Source: an uncultured Erysipelotrichaceae bacterium (lineage in GTDB: Bacteria; Bacillota_I; Bacilli_A; RFN20; CAG-826). Taken from it: a stretch of DNA of 23,879 nucleotides. Within the stretch, counting starts at the first letter, position 1. Every line of letters begins with the position of its first letter. Location: positions 1 through 23,879 of the forward strand of contig CADCCA010000009.1 of the NCBI GenBank assembly GCA_902799855.1. The letters are read 5' to 3'. A program made the position numbers and the translations under genes. Below the pieces are notes generated by a model that saw only the letters and a list, made by a program, of their open reading frames with translations, had not been told where the DNA came from and did not search any database. This document shows positions 1 through 8,585 of this stretch, one piece after another.

Positions 1-909
1 TTCTATAGCGAAGAATGAGATTGGGTCATACCCCCAGTTATACCACTTTTTAGTGTCTTTATCATCAGGTGAATCAAAGTCTAAAATTGGTTGGATTTGT
101 ACATGGCTGATGCCAAGATATTTTAAATAATCTAAACCCGCTGGATGGCCTCCAACAGTCTTTCTATTTTCTTCAACAAAGCCAAGGTATTTACCTTTAT
201 TAACGATGTCATTATTGTTGCCTTCATTAATGTCTCTAATATGGGTTTCATAAATGGAAGCATCAACATAGTTTTTAAATGGAGTTTTAGGTTTGATTCG
301 CTTGATTTTTAATAATTGATCATAATCGATAACAACACTATGTTCACTATTTAAGCTTGTCCCTTTAGCGTAAGGGTCATTAATCTCAGCAACGACACCA
401 TTGTTGTTAACAATATAATGATATTTGTAGTTTAAGAGATTGCCTTTGACGTTTAAGCGATATACGCCCTTATCAGAGCGGTTCATTGGTAGGATTTTAA
501 TTTCGCCATTTGGTAAAAATAATTTAACATCCACAAACTCCGCTAAAGGTGCCCAAACGGCAAAATTAGTTTCTTGTTTAGTATATATAGCGCCTAAATC
601 ATCACCATCATAATAAAAGCGATCATCAAAGTCAGCAAAATCAACAACACCACTTGTATCAATTGTCGCAAATGGAAGAGTGCCGATTAACAAGCGATAT
701 GCTGAACCGAGTTCATAATCTTCATCGAGATTGACGTCAAAGAAATAAACGATGTTAATCGAAGTCAACTTAGAAATAGTAACATTTTTAATGACTTTAT
801 CGTTTTTATAAACGAGCACTCTAAAAGATTCTGGACGAGGAAGATCAGTAAAGACAATGGCATTAATTCTACGCCAGCTAACAAGCTTGGCTCTAATATA
901 TGTTTTCAT
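1..909 (-). CDS. pulA: Type I pullulanase (GH13), N-terminal part, cut by window edge
   Basis: The reading frame starts at an ATG at 909 and stays open for 303 codons to the window edge, so the C-terminal catalytic barrel is missing here. Family knowledge: type I pullulanases hydrolyse alpha-1,6 branch points of glycogen, starch or pullulan. Visible: an N-terminal beta-rich region (about 1-110), a CBM48-like segment (about 115-200, with NFAVWAPLAEFVDVKLF), then entry into the GH13 barrel (YETHIRD about 218) and the hallmark YNWGYDP at about 290-296. No signal peptide is seen, so a cytoplasmic enzyme acting on storage or imported glucan is likely. The ATG overlaps the ftsK stop by one base (TAATG), so translation is probably coupled to ftsK. 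The call is firm because of YNWGYDP; substrate detail is inferred. Confidence 0.9.
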   Translation of the reverse strand, partial: MKTYIRAKLVSWRRINAIVFTDLPRPESFRVLVYKNDKVIKNVTISKLTSINIVYFFDVNLDEDYELGSAYRLLIGTLPFATIDTSGVVDFADFDDRFYYDGDDLGAIYTKQETNFAVWAPLAEFVDVKLFLPNGEIKILPMNRSDKGVYRLNVKGNLLNYKYHYIVNNNGVVAEINDPYAKGTSLNSEHSVVIDYDQLLKIKRIKPKTPFKNYVDASIYETHIRDINEGNNNDIVNKGKYLGFVEENRKTVGGHPAGLDYLKYLGISHVQIQPILDFDSPDDKDTKKWYNWGYDPISFFAIE

Positions 910-3569
910 TAATCATCGCTCCTGAAAGATGTTTGCTCGTCACTTGTGACGACATCATTGCTAGTTGTGGAAATACGGTCTCCATTCACTCTACAGCCTT
1001 TATTACCTTCGGTTTCATTACCGACAATACCTTCGGCTTGCAAACGGAGGAAGAATCTTCCGGCTCTATTAAAGCCCACAGCGCATTCTCTTTGAATGCG
1101 GGAGATGGACATGAATTCTTGTGTTAAAACCCATTCTTTGATGGCTTGATAGCGTTCTTCTTCGCTGTTTCCTGCGGCTTCTTTGAATTCTGTGGTTTGG
1201 GCATATTCATTAGCGGCTTGTTCAGCTTCTTGGGCTAAATTGAGATATTTTTCATCGTAATGAGTTGGATAATGTTCTTTTAAATAACCGATGACACGGG
1301 AGATTTCTTGACGATGGATAAAACAACCTTGTAGACGCACAACACCAACGCGTGAGACGAGTGGGGATTGCACGAGCATATCGCCTTTACCGATGAGTTT
1401 TTCCGCACCGCCTTCACCGATGATGGTGACACTATCAACCGCGCTAGCCATCATTAAAGCGACGTGAGTTGGCAAATTGGCTTTAATAACGCCTGTGACA
1501 ACGTTTGTAGATGGACGTTGTGTAGCGATACACATATGAATGCCGCACGCTCTAGCTTTTTGAGCAAGAGAGACAACTGGCATAGAGATTTCTTTACATT
1601 GGTCAACCATATCAGCATATTCATCAAAGAAGACCATGATATATGGAAGTTTTTCTAAACCTAATCCAGGAGCGTCTTCATTAAATTCTTTAATGTTGGT
1701 GCAACCATTTTGTGAGAATAAGGCATAACGATTTTCCATTTCTTCACATAATTTGACCATCAAAGCCTTAGCTTCTTGGGCTTCAGTAATGATTGGGCAA
1801 AGGAGGTGAGGCATATCTTTATAACGAGACATTTCCACTTTCTTTGGATCCACTAAAACCATCTTCAAATCATCTGGTGAATTACGCATGATTAAAGAAA
1901 CGATAATGGAGTTGATAAAGATGGATTTACCAGAACCAGTAGTACCAGCAACAAGGGCGTGTGGGAATTCGTCAAAGTCAGCGTAAATAACATCACCTTT
2001 GATGTTTTTGCCAAAGGCAACCGCTAAAGGATGTTTCTTCACATCTGGCAAAGCTTCATAGACATCTTTAAATGAAACCGTAGTCACAGAAGCGTTAGGA
2101 ATTTCTAAGCCAGAAGTGGCTTGACCTTCAACGATACTTTCAAAACGGGCATTAACGCCTGATAGACGAATTTGAATATCGCCAACCATGTTAGCGACAC
2201 TACGAGATGAGACGTTGTGATTGTATTTAATGTTAAAGCGAGTAACGGATGGACCAACGGTGTAGTCTTCGACTTGTGCGCCGACACCAAAATCGCTGAA
2301 GGCGGTATTGATGAGTTCTTTTCTTTCTTCCGCGACACGGCGGTTAAGTTCTTGTTGTTCGCTTGTTTCGTAAACGTTAAGCACTTCAGTGCTTGGTTGA
2401 ATCCATTTCACTCTTTCTTTTGGCTTTTGTGGCACTGGCTGAGGTTGAACTTGTGGTTGTTGCACAGGTTGCATTTGAGGTTGGCTCATAGCAGGAGCTG
2501 GAGCAGGATTATTAATAATCTTTTGTTCTTCAAAGACTGGTTTAGCGTTAATTAATTCTTGATTGAATTCTGGAGCAGCATCAAAATCGAGTTGTAATTG
2601 CTCTGGTTTCATTTCTGGTTGTGGTTCATTAATAGGTGCGGATTCTTGTACTTCATTTTGTGTTTCAGGAATAGCGGTGACATCAGTATTGATGAATCTA
2701 GCAGGAGCGAACATACCATTATCAGAGATGGAGAAATTATTGTTACCGCTTCCTTGTTCAACATATGTTGGAGAAGAAATAGCCGCACTTCTTTTTGGTA
2801 CGCCCATAATTTCGCTTTCATATTTATCGACATCGATTTCACTAGCGTGTTTGACGACATCGATGTTTTTCATCTTTTGTTGATTTTGCTTTTGCATGGA
2901 AATGTCAGAAACTGTTTCTTTTTCTTCCTTTTCCTCTTTAGCAGGTTTCTTTTCTTTGGTTTGACCCATTAATCTCAAGATTAACGGTAAGAAATAGATT
3001 AAAACAGCGATGACAATGATAACAATCGCAAAGATGAGACCACCATTAGCGATGCCAAATAAAGCGTTAAAGGCACCAACTAAGAAATAGCCTGCGATAC
3101 CTGAACCAAATGGATATTCAAAAAGCATTAAGGTTGGCTTTTTCATATAGCCACCACTAGCTTCCACTAAATCAAAGACGACTTTATAAGCATCTGAGGC
3201 ACTTTTGGTCTTGTTAGTAGCATCAGTGCTTAAAGTGACAGTGAGGTCCTTAAATTCATTAGCGTTAATAATGCTGAAATGTGAGAAAAGAATAATGACA
3301 CCCACTAATAAAACGATGGTTGCAAAAAAGTAGGAATTGAATCTTAATTTGAAAAACTTTTTAGCGAATATTAAGCGGAGTCCTAGGATATTGATAGCGA
3401 GGTAGATAAAATACGACATCGCTCCAAATGCATAAGTGAAAGGAGTCGACAAGGCTCTGGCCACTGGACCGGTATTTAAAACTAAGATGACGCTTAATAA
3501 ACACAAAAAGAGACCAAAGAAGATGTAAAAATGATTTTTGTTTGCAACAAAGGGTTTCTTTTCTTTCAT
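909..3569 (-). CDS. ftsK: DNA translocase FtsK/SpoIIIE
   Basis: Hexameric ATP-driven DNA pump that clears chromosome DNA from the division septum. The 886-residue product has about four N-terminal membrane helices (about 14-33, 45-68, 80-100, 165-195), a Gln/Pro/Glu-rich linker (about 205-395, with many QP repeats), then the motor: Walker A GTTGSGKS (about 542-549), Walker B YIMVFFDEYADM (about 643-654), ATQRPSTNVVTG, and GGAEKLIGKGDML. A C-terminal winged-helix gamma domain follows (about 820-875, FNRAGRFFLRLQAEGIV). I chose the ATG at 3569 rather than 3617: the upstream 16 codons run through a perfect -10 box and do not look like protein. Typical FtsK motors have PTRIAF; here it is PTHVAL. 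No ribosome binding site precedes this ATG. It is followed directly by the pullulanase gene. Confidence 0.95.
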   Translation of the reverse strand: MKEKKPFVANKNHFYIFFGLFLCLLSVILVLNTGPVARALSTPFTYAFGAMSYFIYLAINILGLRLIFAKKFFKLRFNSYFFATIVLLVGVIILFSHFSIINANEFKDLTVTLSTDATNKTKSASDAYKVVFDLVEASGGYMKKPTLMLFEYPFGSGIAGYFLVGAFNALFGIANGGLIFAIVIIVIAVLIYFLPLILRLMGQTKEKKPAKEEKEEKETVSDISMQKQNQQKMKNIDVVKHASEIDVDKYESEIMGVPKRSAAISSPTYVEQGSGNNNFSISDNGMFAPARFINTDVTAIPETQNEVQESAPINEPQPEMKPEQLQLDFDAAPEFNQELINAKPVFEEQKIINNPAPAPAMSQPQMQPVQQPQVQPQPVPQKPKERVKWIQPSTEVLNVYETSEQQELNRRVAEERKELINTAFSDFGVGAQVEDYTVGPSVTRFNIKYNHNVSSRSVANMVGDIQIRLSGVNARFESIVEGQATSGLEIPNASVTTVSFKDVYEALPDVKKHPLAVAFGKNIKGDVIYADFDEFPHALVAGTTGSGKSIFINSIIVSLIMRNSPDDLKMVLVDPKKVEMSRYKDMPHLLCPIITEAQEAKALMVKLCEEMENRYALFSQNGCTNIKEFNEDAPGLGLEKLPYIMVFFDEYADMVDQCKEISMPVVSLAQKARACGIHMCIATQRPSTNVVTGVIKANLPTHVALMMASAVDSVTIIGEGGAEKLIGKGDMLVQSPLVSRVGVVRLQGCFIHRQEISRVIGYLKEHYPTHYDEKYLNLAQEAEQAANEYAQTTEFKEAAGNSEEERYQAIKEWVLTQEFMSISRIQRECAVGFNRAGRFFLRLQAEGIVGNETEGNKGCRVNGDRISTTSNDVVTSDEQTSFRSDD

Positions 3570-3606
3570 GTATATAATTATAAGCGCATATGAATGCACG
3601 TGTCTA
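3570..3606 (-). promoter_or_regulatory. ftsK promoter, predicted leaderless
   Basis: On the minus strand a -35 TAGACA (3606-3601), an 18-base spacer and a perfect -10 TATAAT (3582-3577) lie just before the ftsK ATG. Only seven bases, TATATAC, separate the -10 from ATG, so transcription should begin at or within one base of the start codon. This also supports ATG 3569 over the longer frame. Confidence 0.7.
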
Positions 3607-3616
3607 ATGTTTTTCA

Positions 3617-3642
3617 AGAAAAAAGCGCAATTTCTTGCGCTT
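3617..3642 (-). terminator. Intrinsic terminator of the RNase J gene
   Basis: On the minus strand AAGCGCAA-GAAA-TTGCGCTT forms an 8-bp stem with a four-base loop, followed by a T-rich run (TTTTC). It lies just after the RNase J stop and upstream of the ftsK promoter, separating the two units. Confidence 0.85.
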
Positions 3643-3645
3643 AAT

Positions 3646-5337
3646 TTATTCTTTAACCACGATTAGTGGAATAATCATCGGCTCTCGCCCGTTTTCACGC
3701 TTGATGAAGCGCCTGATTCTCTCTTGTGCGTTGCTCTTAGCTTCTTCAAAATCTTTCTTATCTAGCGATAACGCTAAGGTGATTTCTTCAACAAAGATAT
3801 TAGCGATAGATTTTAATAATCGTTCAGCTTCTTTAACGTAGACGAAACCGCGCATCTGGCAGTCTGGACCAGCGATAATACGCTTTTCACCAAGTGAGAC
3901 AGTTAAAGCGATGACCACCACACCATCAACGCTTAATTGACGACGATCAGCAACAATGTTTTCGCTGACACTGGTGGAAACTCCACGGCCATCCACTAAA
4001 ATTGGATGGGTTGGCATGATGGCAGGATTATTTGGAACAATGCTTGGACGACCGAGTTCGTTAAAGCATAATTGCATGCCATTATCTAAGATAAACACAT
4101 TAGTGTGATTTAAACCAATACCCATTGATAAGGCGAGTTTAGCGTTCGCCATTAAGTTAATGAAATTACCTCTAACTGGTAGATAATATTTTGGTTTTAA
4201 AACCGATAAGAAGAATTTCAAATCATCTTGTCTAGCGTGCATCGCGGTGATTTGATTCTTTTTAAGCCACACGACTTCTGAACCGGTGCGATACAAACTA
4301 TCAACACCACGTGTAGCAACTGTTTCTAAAGTTGGAGTTGGTAAAGCTGCATTAATGAAAATATCGCGTTTATTTAAGCGAATGCGCTTATCTTCATTTG
4401 TGCCGTTAGCGATTTTAATCAATTCTTGATAGAGTTCTTCTCCATCTCCCAGCATTAAAATGACTAATTCTTGTTCTCTTACTCTTAATAAGTCTTCTTT
4501 TCCAATGACAATTGAAGGCGGGATGCGTTTATCATCAAACGCCATTAAACCACGCATAATGTGATTGGTGAAATCGTTATAAAAATATAACTTCTTATTA
4601 TTCTCGATACAAAGGTCAACAATCTCACTAATACGAATGGAATTTTGCCAGAAGCAATCAATGAAAATTCGTTTATTAGCATTCTTAAAATACTTCTCAA
4701 TTAAAGGGGTAATTCTGTGACGAGGGGCACAGTATCCTTCATAGTTAGCACCTTTACTTTCGCTCATTAAGAGGAATGTTGGTTTTTCGCTTAATTCCGC
4801 TAAAGCTTTAAGATCGAAAATGTAAGCGGGATTTTTAACGGAATAGTCAACGATGAAGTCGCTGGTATAAACGATATTACCTTTTGTGGTTTCAATGGAA
4901 ACACCAAAGGTGTAAGCAGCGTTATGCGATGTTTGGAAGAAATTAAAGACACGACCACTGATCGTTAAAGTACAGGTTGGAGGAATGACTCTAAAATCAA
5001 GTGTGCCTTGTAATTTATTAAAATTGAACTGTGTTTCAATAATGTGCTTAGTGAATCTTGTACAGACGATTGGTGCGGGAGCATCATCGTAAAAGTATTT
5101 CAATGCACCCATGTTCTCATCGTGAGCGTGGGTGATAATGTAAGCTTTTAGTCTATTTTTATTTTCAATAATATAATGAGCATTAGTTAATAAGAAATCA
5201 ACACCAGGAATGGTTTTATCTGGAAGAGAAAGACCAGCATCTAAAACGAAAATATCGTTATTTATTTCAATAACGTAGCAATCTCTACCATTTTCATCAA
5301 GCCCGCCTAAAGCGGAGACCTTAATAATGTCTTCCAT
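3646..5337 (-). CDS. rnj: RNase J homologue with degenerate metal site (RNase J2-like)
   Basis: Beta-CASP metallo-beta-lactamase protein of 563 residues, normal length for RNase J, the 5' exonuclease/endonuclease of mRNA decay in Firmicutes. The fold is recognisable: N-terminal GGLDENGRDCYVIE, LDAGLSLPD, THAHDEN (69-75), HNAAYTFG (138), YTSDF (D160), MSESKGANYEG, and a C-terminal KPKYYLPVRGN followed by a dimerisation-like tail. The active site is altered: the usual HxHxDH motif reads HAHDEN (70-75), and the later SGH motif is replaced by MHARQDD (366-372). Family knowledge: B. subtilis RNase J2 is a poorly active partner of J1 with a partly eroded site; this protein probably plays the same structural role beside a J1 encoded elsewhere (inference). 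The start has a good ribosome site, AAAGGAGAAC. It has its own promoter and terminator. Confidence 0.85.
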   Translation of the reverse strand: MEDIIKVSALGGLDENGRDCYVIEINNDIFVLDAGLSLPDKTIPGVDFLLTNAHYIIENKNRLKAYIITHAHDENMGALKYFYDDAPAPIVCTRFTKHIIETQFNFNKLQGTLDFRVIPPTCTLTISGRVFNFFQTSHNAAYTFGVSIETTKGNIVYTSDFIVDYSVKNPAYIFDLKALAELSEKPTFLLMSESKGANYEGYCAPRHRITPLIEKYFKNANKRIFIDCFWQNSIRISEIVDLCIENNKKLYFYNDFTNHIMRGLMAFDDKRIPPSIVIGKEDLLRVREQELVILMLGDGEELYQELIKIANGTNEDKRIRLNKRDIFINAALPTPTLETVATRGVDSLYRTGSEVVWLKKNQITAMHARQDDLKFFLSVLKPKYYLPVRGNFINLMANAKLALSMGIGLNHTNVFILDNGMQLCFNELGRPSIVPNNPAIMPTHPILVDGRGVSTSVSENIVADRRQLSVDGVVVIALTVSLGEKRIIAGPDCQMRGFVYVKEAERLLKSIANIFVEEITLALSLDKKDFEEAKSNAQERIRRFIKRENGREPMIIPLIVVKE

Positions 5338-5362
5338 AGTTCTCCTTTCATTATTATCAAAT

Positions 5363-5402
5363 AACTTAAAGATATTATAACTTTAAGTTTTATTTTTTTA
5401 AA
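5363..5402 (-). promoter_or_regulatory. RNase J gene promoter embedded in a dyad
   Basis: On the minus strand, -35 TTTAAA (5402-5397), a 17-base spacer and -10 TATAAT (5379-5374). The -10 sits in the centre of a perfect inverted repeat, AACTTAAAG...CTTTAAGTT (5363-5371 and 5381-5389). The dyad could be a repressor operator. Confidence 0.55.
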
Positions 5403-5403
5403 G

Positions 5404-5437
5404 ATTACATTGCTAAATAATAGCAATAATGTGTAAT
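5404..5437. repeat. Imperfect inverted repeat upstream of the RNase J promoter
   Basis: ATTACATTGCTA (5404-5415) and TAGCAAT plus TGTAAT (5421-5427, 5432-5437) can pair with a small bulge. No T-run follows on either strand, so it does not look like a terminator. It ends just upstream of the -35 box. Function unknown. Confidence 0.35.
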
Positions 5438-5497
5438 TAATCAGTCATTTATCGTTAAGTGTAAATAAACCACGAGGAATCGATCGTGTAATTAGAA

Positions 5498-5518
5498 GGA
5501 TATTTCTTTGAAATACCC
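5498..5518 (-). terminator. Possible weak terminator after the oxidoreductase operon
   Basis: On the minus strand GGGTATTTC-AAA-GAAATATCC makes a 9-bp stem (one G-U pair) 17 bases after the DUF1667 stop. The following TTCTAATT is a poor T-run, so it may be a weak terminator or an mRNA 3'-end stabiliser. A second small hairpin (CACGA...TCGTG) lies at 5471-5488. Confidence 0.45.
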
Positions 5519-5534
5519 TGCGATTAATTATAAG

Positions 5535-5876
5535 TTAATCAATATTTTTAGTAATGACAATGTTGCTATTTAAACCAAGAACATTTTCTTTGACGATTTG
5601 ACCAATATGCACTGGTGCTTCAACAGTTAATTCATCGATTTCACGCATCACTTCAAACATCTTATCCTTAGGAATTGGTTCATCTGTTTTAACGGAAACG
5701 AGGGTAAAAGGACGATTGGTTACTCTAATCGATGAGGTTACCACTCTAGTGGGATGAGTGAGCTCTGCAATCGCGTATTTTTCACCACGTGGGCAAGAGT
5801 TACCCGTAACGACCATATCATCACTGACTTTTAAGCGACAGCCTCTTGGGCAGACAATACATGTTAATTCTTTCAT
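5535..5876 (-). CDS. DUF1667 protein, third gene of FAD oxidoreductase operon
   Basis: 113-residue protein beginning MKELTCIVCPRGCRL, with CxxC...C at residues 6, 9 and 13 and a fourth Cys at about 28 (NSCPRG), a probable metal or iron-sulfur site. Family knowledge: DUF1667 proteins are regularly encoded after paired FAD-dependent oxidoreductases annotated as a glycerol-3-phosphate dehydrogenase system, perhaps as the electron-transfer part, by analogy with GlpC. It starts right after the TAG stop of the preceding gene, with a GGAGGACC ribosome site inside the end of that gene. The biochemical role of this family is not settled. Confidence 0.85.
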   Translation of the reverse strand: MKELTCIVCPRGCRLKVSDDMVVTGNSCPRGEKYAIAELTHPTRVVTSSIRVTNRPFTLVSVKTDEPIPKDKMFEVMREIDELTVEAPVHIGQIVKENVLGLNSNIVITKNID

Positions 5877-7127
5877 CTAACGGTCCTCCAAAGAGACCAC
5901 TATGTCATCTTTTATACCCACTAATTTATCTTTATTCAGTTTAATCATGGTCATCTCGCTAGGAATTAAAACTGGTTTGATGACCTTCATTAAAACTTCT
6001 TCTCCCGCTTTAACGAAAACAATTTGATCAGTGACTGGTTTTCTAACGCGGAACTTAATGACGATATCAACAAGGGAATCTTCTAGAACAAACTGTGGTA
6101 AAACGTAGGATAAACCTTTTCCTGGTTTAATAGCGATTGTCTTATTTTGGTTATTAATTTGGTTCTTTAAATAATAAGCAGCGCTTCTTCCAGCGAATCT
6201 AGCTTCGTCACTGACGAAATCAACGACATCGTGAACATGTAAACAGTTACCACAGGTAAAGACGCCATCGATCATTGTCTCCATGTATTGGTTGACCACC
6301 GCTCCTTTGGTGGAACTGGTTGGACAATCTATATAATTTAATAAGGATATATAAGGAATAAGGCCAACGGAAAGGATAAGAGTGTCACATTCAAATTCCA
6401 TTTCTGTGCCTGGAATGATTTGTAGGTTTTCATCTACCGCGCTTAAAATGACCTTTTCTAAGCGGTCTTTTCCCACTACTTTACTGACAGTTCTTGATAA
6501 GTAAAGTGGGATATCAAAATCGATTAAGCATTGTTGAATATTACGGTTTAAACCATTGCTATATGGCATGATTTCACTAACGCATAGTACTTTCGCACCT
6601 TCAAGAGTAAGACGCCTTGCCATAATTAAACCGATATCACCACTTCCTAAGATGACGACCTTTTTACCGACCATCAGACCATTGATATTTAAATATCTTT
6701 GAGCGGTACCAGCGGTAATAATGCCACTGCATCGATCACCGGGTAGCATAATGGCACCGGCATTTCTTTCATAGCAGCCTGTTGCCATAATAATGGCTTT
6801 GGCTTTTAATTTGACTAGACCATCTTCTTTTGAGGAATAGGTCACGATTTTATCTCTAGATAAATCAATTACTTGAGCGTTTAATTTATACGGGATATTA
6901 AGTTCTTTAACTTGTTCAACGAATCTTGACAAATATTCTGGTCCAGTTAATTCTTCTTTGAATTCAGTGAGACCAAAACCATTATGGATGCATTGATTTA
7001 AGATACCACCTAAGCGTTCATCTTTTTCCAAGATTAAAATATCATCAATACCGTTTTTCTTAGCTTCAATGGCTGCGGCCATACCAGCAGCGCCACTACC
7101 GATGACGACGAGGTCAATGTTTTTCAT
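5877..7127 (-). CDS. NAD(P)/FAD-dependent oxidoreductase (GlpB-like subunit)
   Basis: 416-residue flavoprotein of the pyridine nucleotide-disulfide oxidoreductase fold. N-terminal FAD-binding GSGAAGMAAAIEA (about 10-22) and a second dinucleotide fold GSGDIGLIMARRL (about 161-173). The ATG motif IIMATGCYERNAG (about 112-124) and FTCGNCLHVHDVVDFVSDEA (about 289-308) are typical of the partner of GlpA-type dehydrogenases. Membrane segments are absent. It follows the GlpA-like gene with no gap (TAA then ATG), and its ribosome site AAGGAGG lies inside the end of that gene, so the two are made together. Likely role: the second flavin subunit passing electrons from substrate oxidation to NAD or a quinone. 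The exact acceptor cannot be read from sequence. Confidence 0.85.
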   Translation of the reverse strand: MKNIDLVVIGSGAAGMAAAIEAKKNGIDDILILEKDERLGGILNQCIHNGFGLTEFKEELTGPEYLSRFVEQVKELNIPYKLNAQVIDLSRDKIVTYSSKEDGLVKLKAKAIIMATGCYERNAGAIMLPGDRCSGIITAGTAQRYLNINGLMVGKKVVILGSGDIGLIMARRLTLEGAKVLCVSEIMPYSNGLNRNIQQCLIDFDIPLYLSRTVSKVVGKDRLEKVILSAVDENLQIIPGTEMEFECDTLILSVGLIPYISLLNYIDCPTSSTKGAVVNQYMETMIDGVFTCGNCLHVHDVVDFVSDEARFAGRSAAYYLKNQINNQNKTIAIKPGKGLSYVLPQFVLEDSLVDIVIKFRVRKPVTDQIVFVKAGEEVLMKVIKPVLIPSEMTMIKLNKDKLVGIKDDIVVSLEDR

Positions 7128-8570
7128 TTATTTGGCCTCCTTTATTTCGTGATCGATGATATAACTACCATCTTCCGCTAATGGGATATCCATTGGCGAG
7201 ACGTTATAGTGTTTAGCGAGCAATAATAAAATCTTTGGTTGACAGAAGCCACCCTGACATTTGCCATATCCTGCTCTTGTTCTTCTTTTAACGCCTTTAA
7301 TAGAAACAGGTGGGCAACTTCTTGATAAAGCATCATTGATTTCGCCTAATGAGATATGTTCACAGTTACAAATCATTTGACCATATTCTGGATTATCTTT
7401 GATGACTTTTAACTTTTCTTCTTCGCTTAAATAGAACATACGATGATACTTTTTAACGCATGGGTTATATGTTGGATTACTCTTTAGAGTAATAAGCGGT
7501 CTTATTAATGTCTCAACAACGTATTCCGCTATGGCAGGAGATGAGACAAAACCTGGTGATTCAATACCAGCGACATTGATGAAGTGATTGTCGCTTTTCG
7601 CGTATTCAATGATAAAATCATGACGGGTGCATGTCGCTCTTACACCAGAGAAGACTCTAATCGTTTCTTTAAACGGAATAGAAGGGACCATTAAGGTTGC
7701 AGCCTGTTTAATGTTATTTAAAGTAAATGCATCAGTTGAGACATCTTCAGGTTCACTTGGTTCACTAGATGGACCAACAATATAATTACCAGATATTGTT
7801 TGGCTGACTAAAACGCCTTTACCTTTCTTACTAGGTAATGGGAAGATGGTATGGTTGACTAGCCCAGGAGCGTAATGATCTAAAAGATAATATTCACCTT
7901 TTCTTGGGGTAATCGCCCAATCGATATCTTCAATCATGGCGGCAATTTTATCTGATTTAACTCCTGCCGCATTAATGATGATTTTAGTGAACAAGTCTTC
8001 TTTATTTGTTTTAACTAAATAAATGTCATTATCTTTTTTAATAGATAATACTTCATGACTTCTTAAGAAAGTGACACCATTATCAATCGCATTTTCCATG
8101 GCGTGGACCACTAAATTGAATGGATCAATGATTCCAGCGGTTGGGGCAAATAAAGCGCCTTTCACTTCCGGATTGATATTTGGTTCCATTTTTAATACTT
8201 CTTCTTTATCTAGAAGCTTAACTTCCACTCCGTTAATTCTTGAGCGTTCTTTTAATGATTCTAGGATAGGAAGTTGTTCATCTTCTAACGCAATTGTTAA
8301 AGAACCACACTGAATAAATGGCACATCTAGTTCTTCCACTAGTTTTGGATATTTAGCGTTACCTAAAACATTGAACTTTGCTTTTAATGAACCTGGTTCA
8401 GGATCATAGCCGCTATGGATGATAGCGCTATTCGCACTACTTGTCGCGTCACCCGCATCATTATTCTTATCAACAATAACGACATCTAAATCGTATTTAC
8501 TTAGTTCGCGAGCGATTAAAGTGCCGATAACACCTGCGCCTATAATTAAAACATCATGATATTTTCTCAT
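7128..8570 (-). CDS. FAD-dependent dehydrogenase with BFD [2Fe-2S] tail (GlpA-like)
   Basis: 480-residue DAO-superfamily flavoprotein. N-terminal FAD site IIGAGVIGTLIARELSKYD (about 9-27), then SSANSAIIHSGYDP (about 44-57), and a C-terminal BFD-type domain with CNC (about 401-403) and GKCQGGFC (about 440-447), the four Cys ligands expected for a [2Fe-2S] cluster. Family knowledge: this architecture matches anaerobic sn-glycerol-3-phosphate dehydrogenase subunit A and related 2-hydroxyacid oxidases. With the next two genes it forms a compact three-gene operon. No glycerol kinase or facilitator is in the window, so glycerol 3-phosphate as substrate is a family-based guess. The chosen ATG is preceded by only a weak GGAA ribosome site and a short leader. 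Confidence 0.85.
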   Translation of the reverse strand: MRKYHDVLIIGAGVIGTLIARELSKYDLDVVIVDKNNDAGDATSSANSAIIHSGYDPEPGSLKAKFNVLGNAKYPKLVEELDVPFIQCGSLTIALEDEQLPILESLKERSRINGVEVKLLDKEEVLKMEPNINPEVKGALFAPTAGIIDPFNLVVHAMENAIDNGVTFLRSHEVLSIKKDNDIYLVKTNKEDLFTKIIINAAGVKSDKIAAMIEDIDWAITPRKGEYYLLDHYAPGLVNHTIFPLPSKKGKGVLVSQTISGNYIVGPSSEPSEPEDVSTDAFTLNNIKQAATLMVPSIPFKETIRVFSGVRATCTRHDFIIEYAKSDNHFINVAGIESPGFVSSPAIAEYVVETLIRPLITLKSNPTYNPCVKKYHRMFYLSEEEKLKVIKDNPEYGQMICNCEHISLGEINDALSRSCPPVSIKGVKRRTRAGYGKCQGGFCQPKILLLLAKHYNVSPMDIPLAEDGSYIIDHEIKEAK

Positions 8571-8585
8571 ATGAATGTAATTCCA

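Noticed and set aside
2217..2972. Several overlapping open frames in the ftsK linker region on both strands
   Set aside because: Gln/Pro-rich linker codons create long open frames by composition; the FtsK frame explains the region.
5404..5437. Hairpin as a terminator for the RNase J or oxidoreductase unit
   Set aside because: No T-run follows on either strand and it sits next to the RNase J -35 box.
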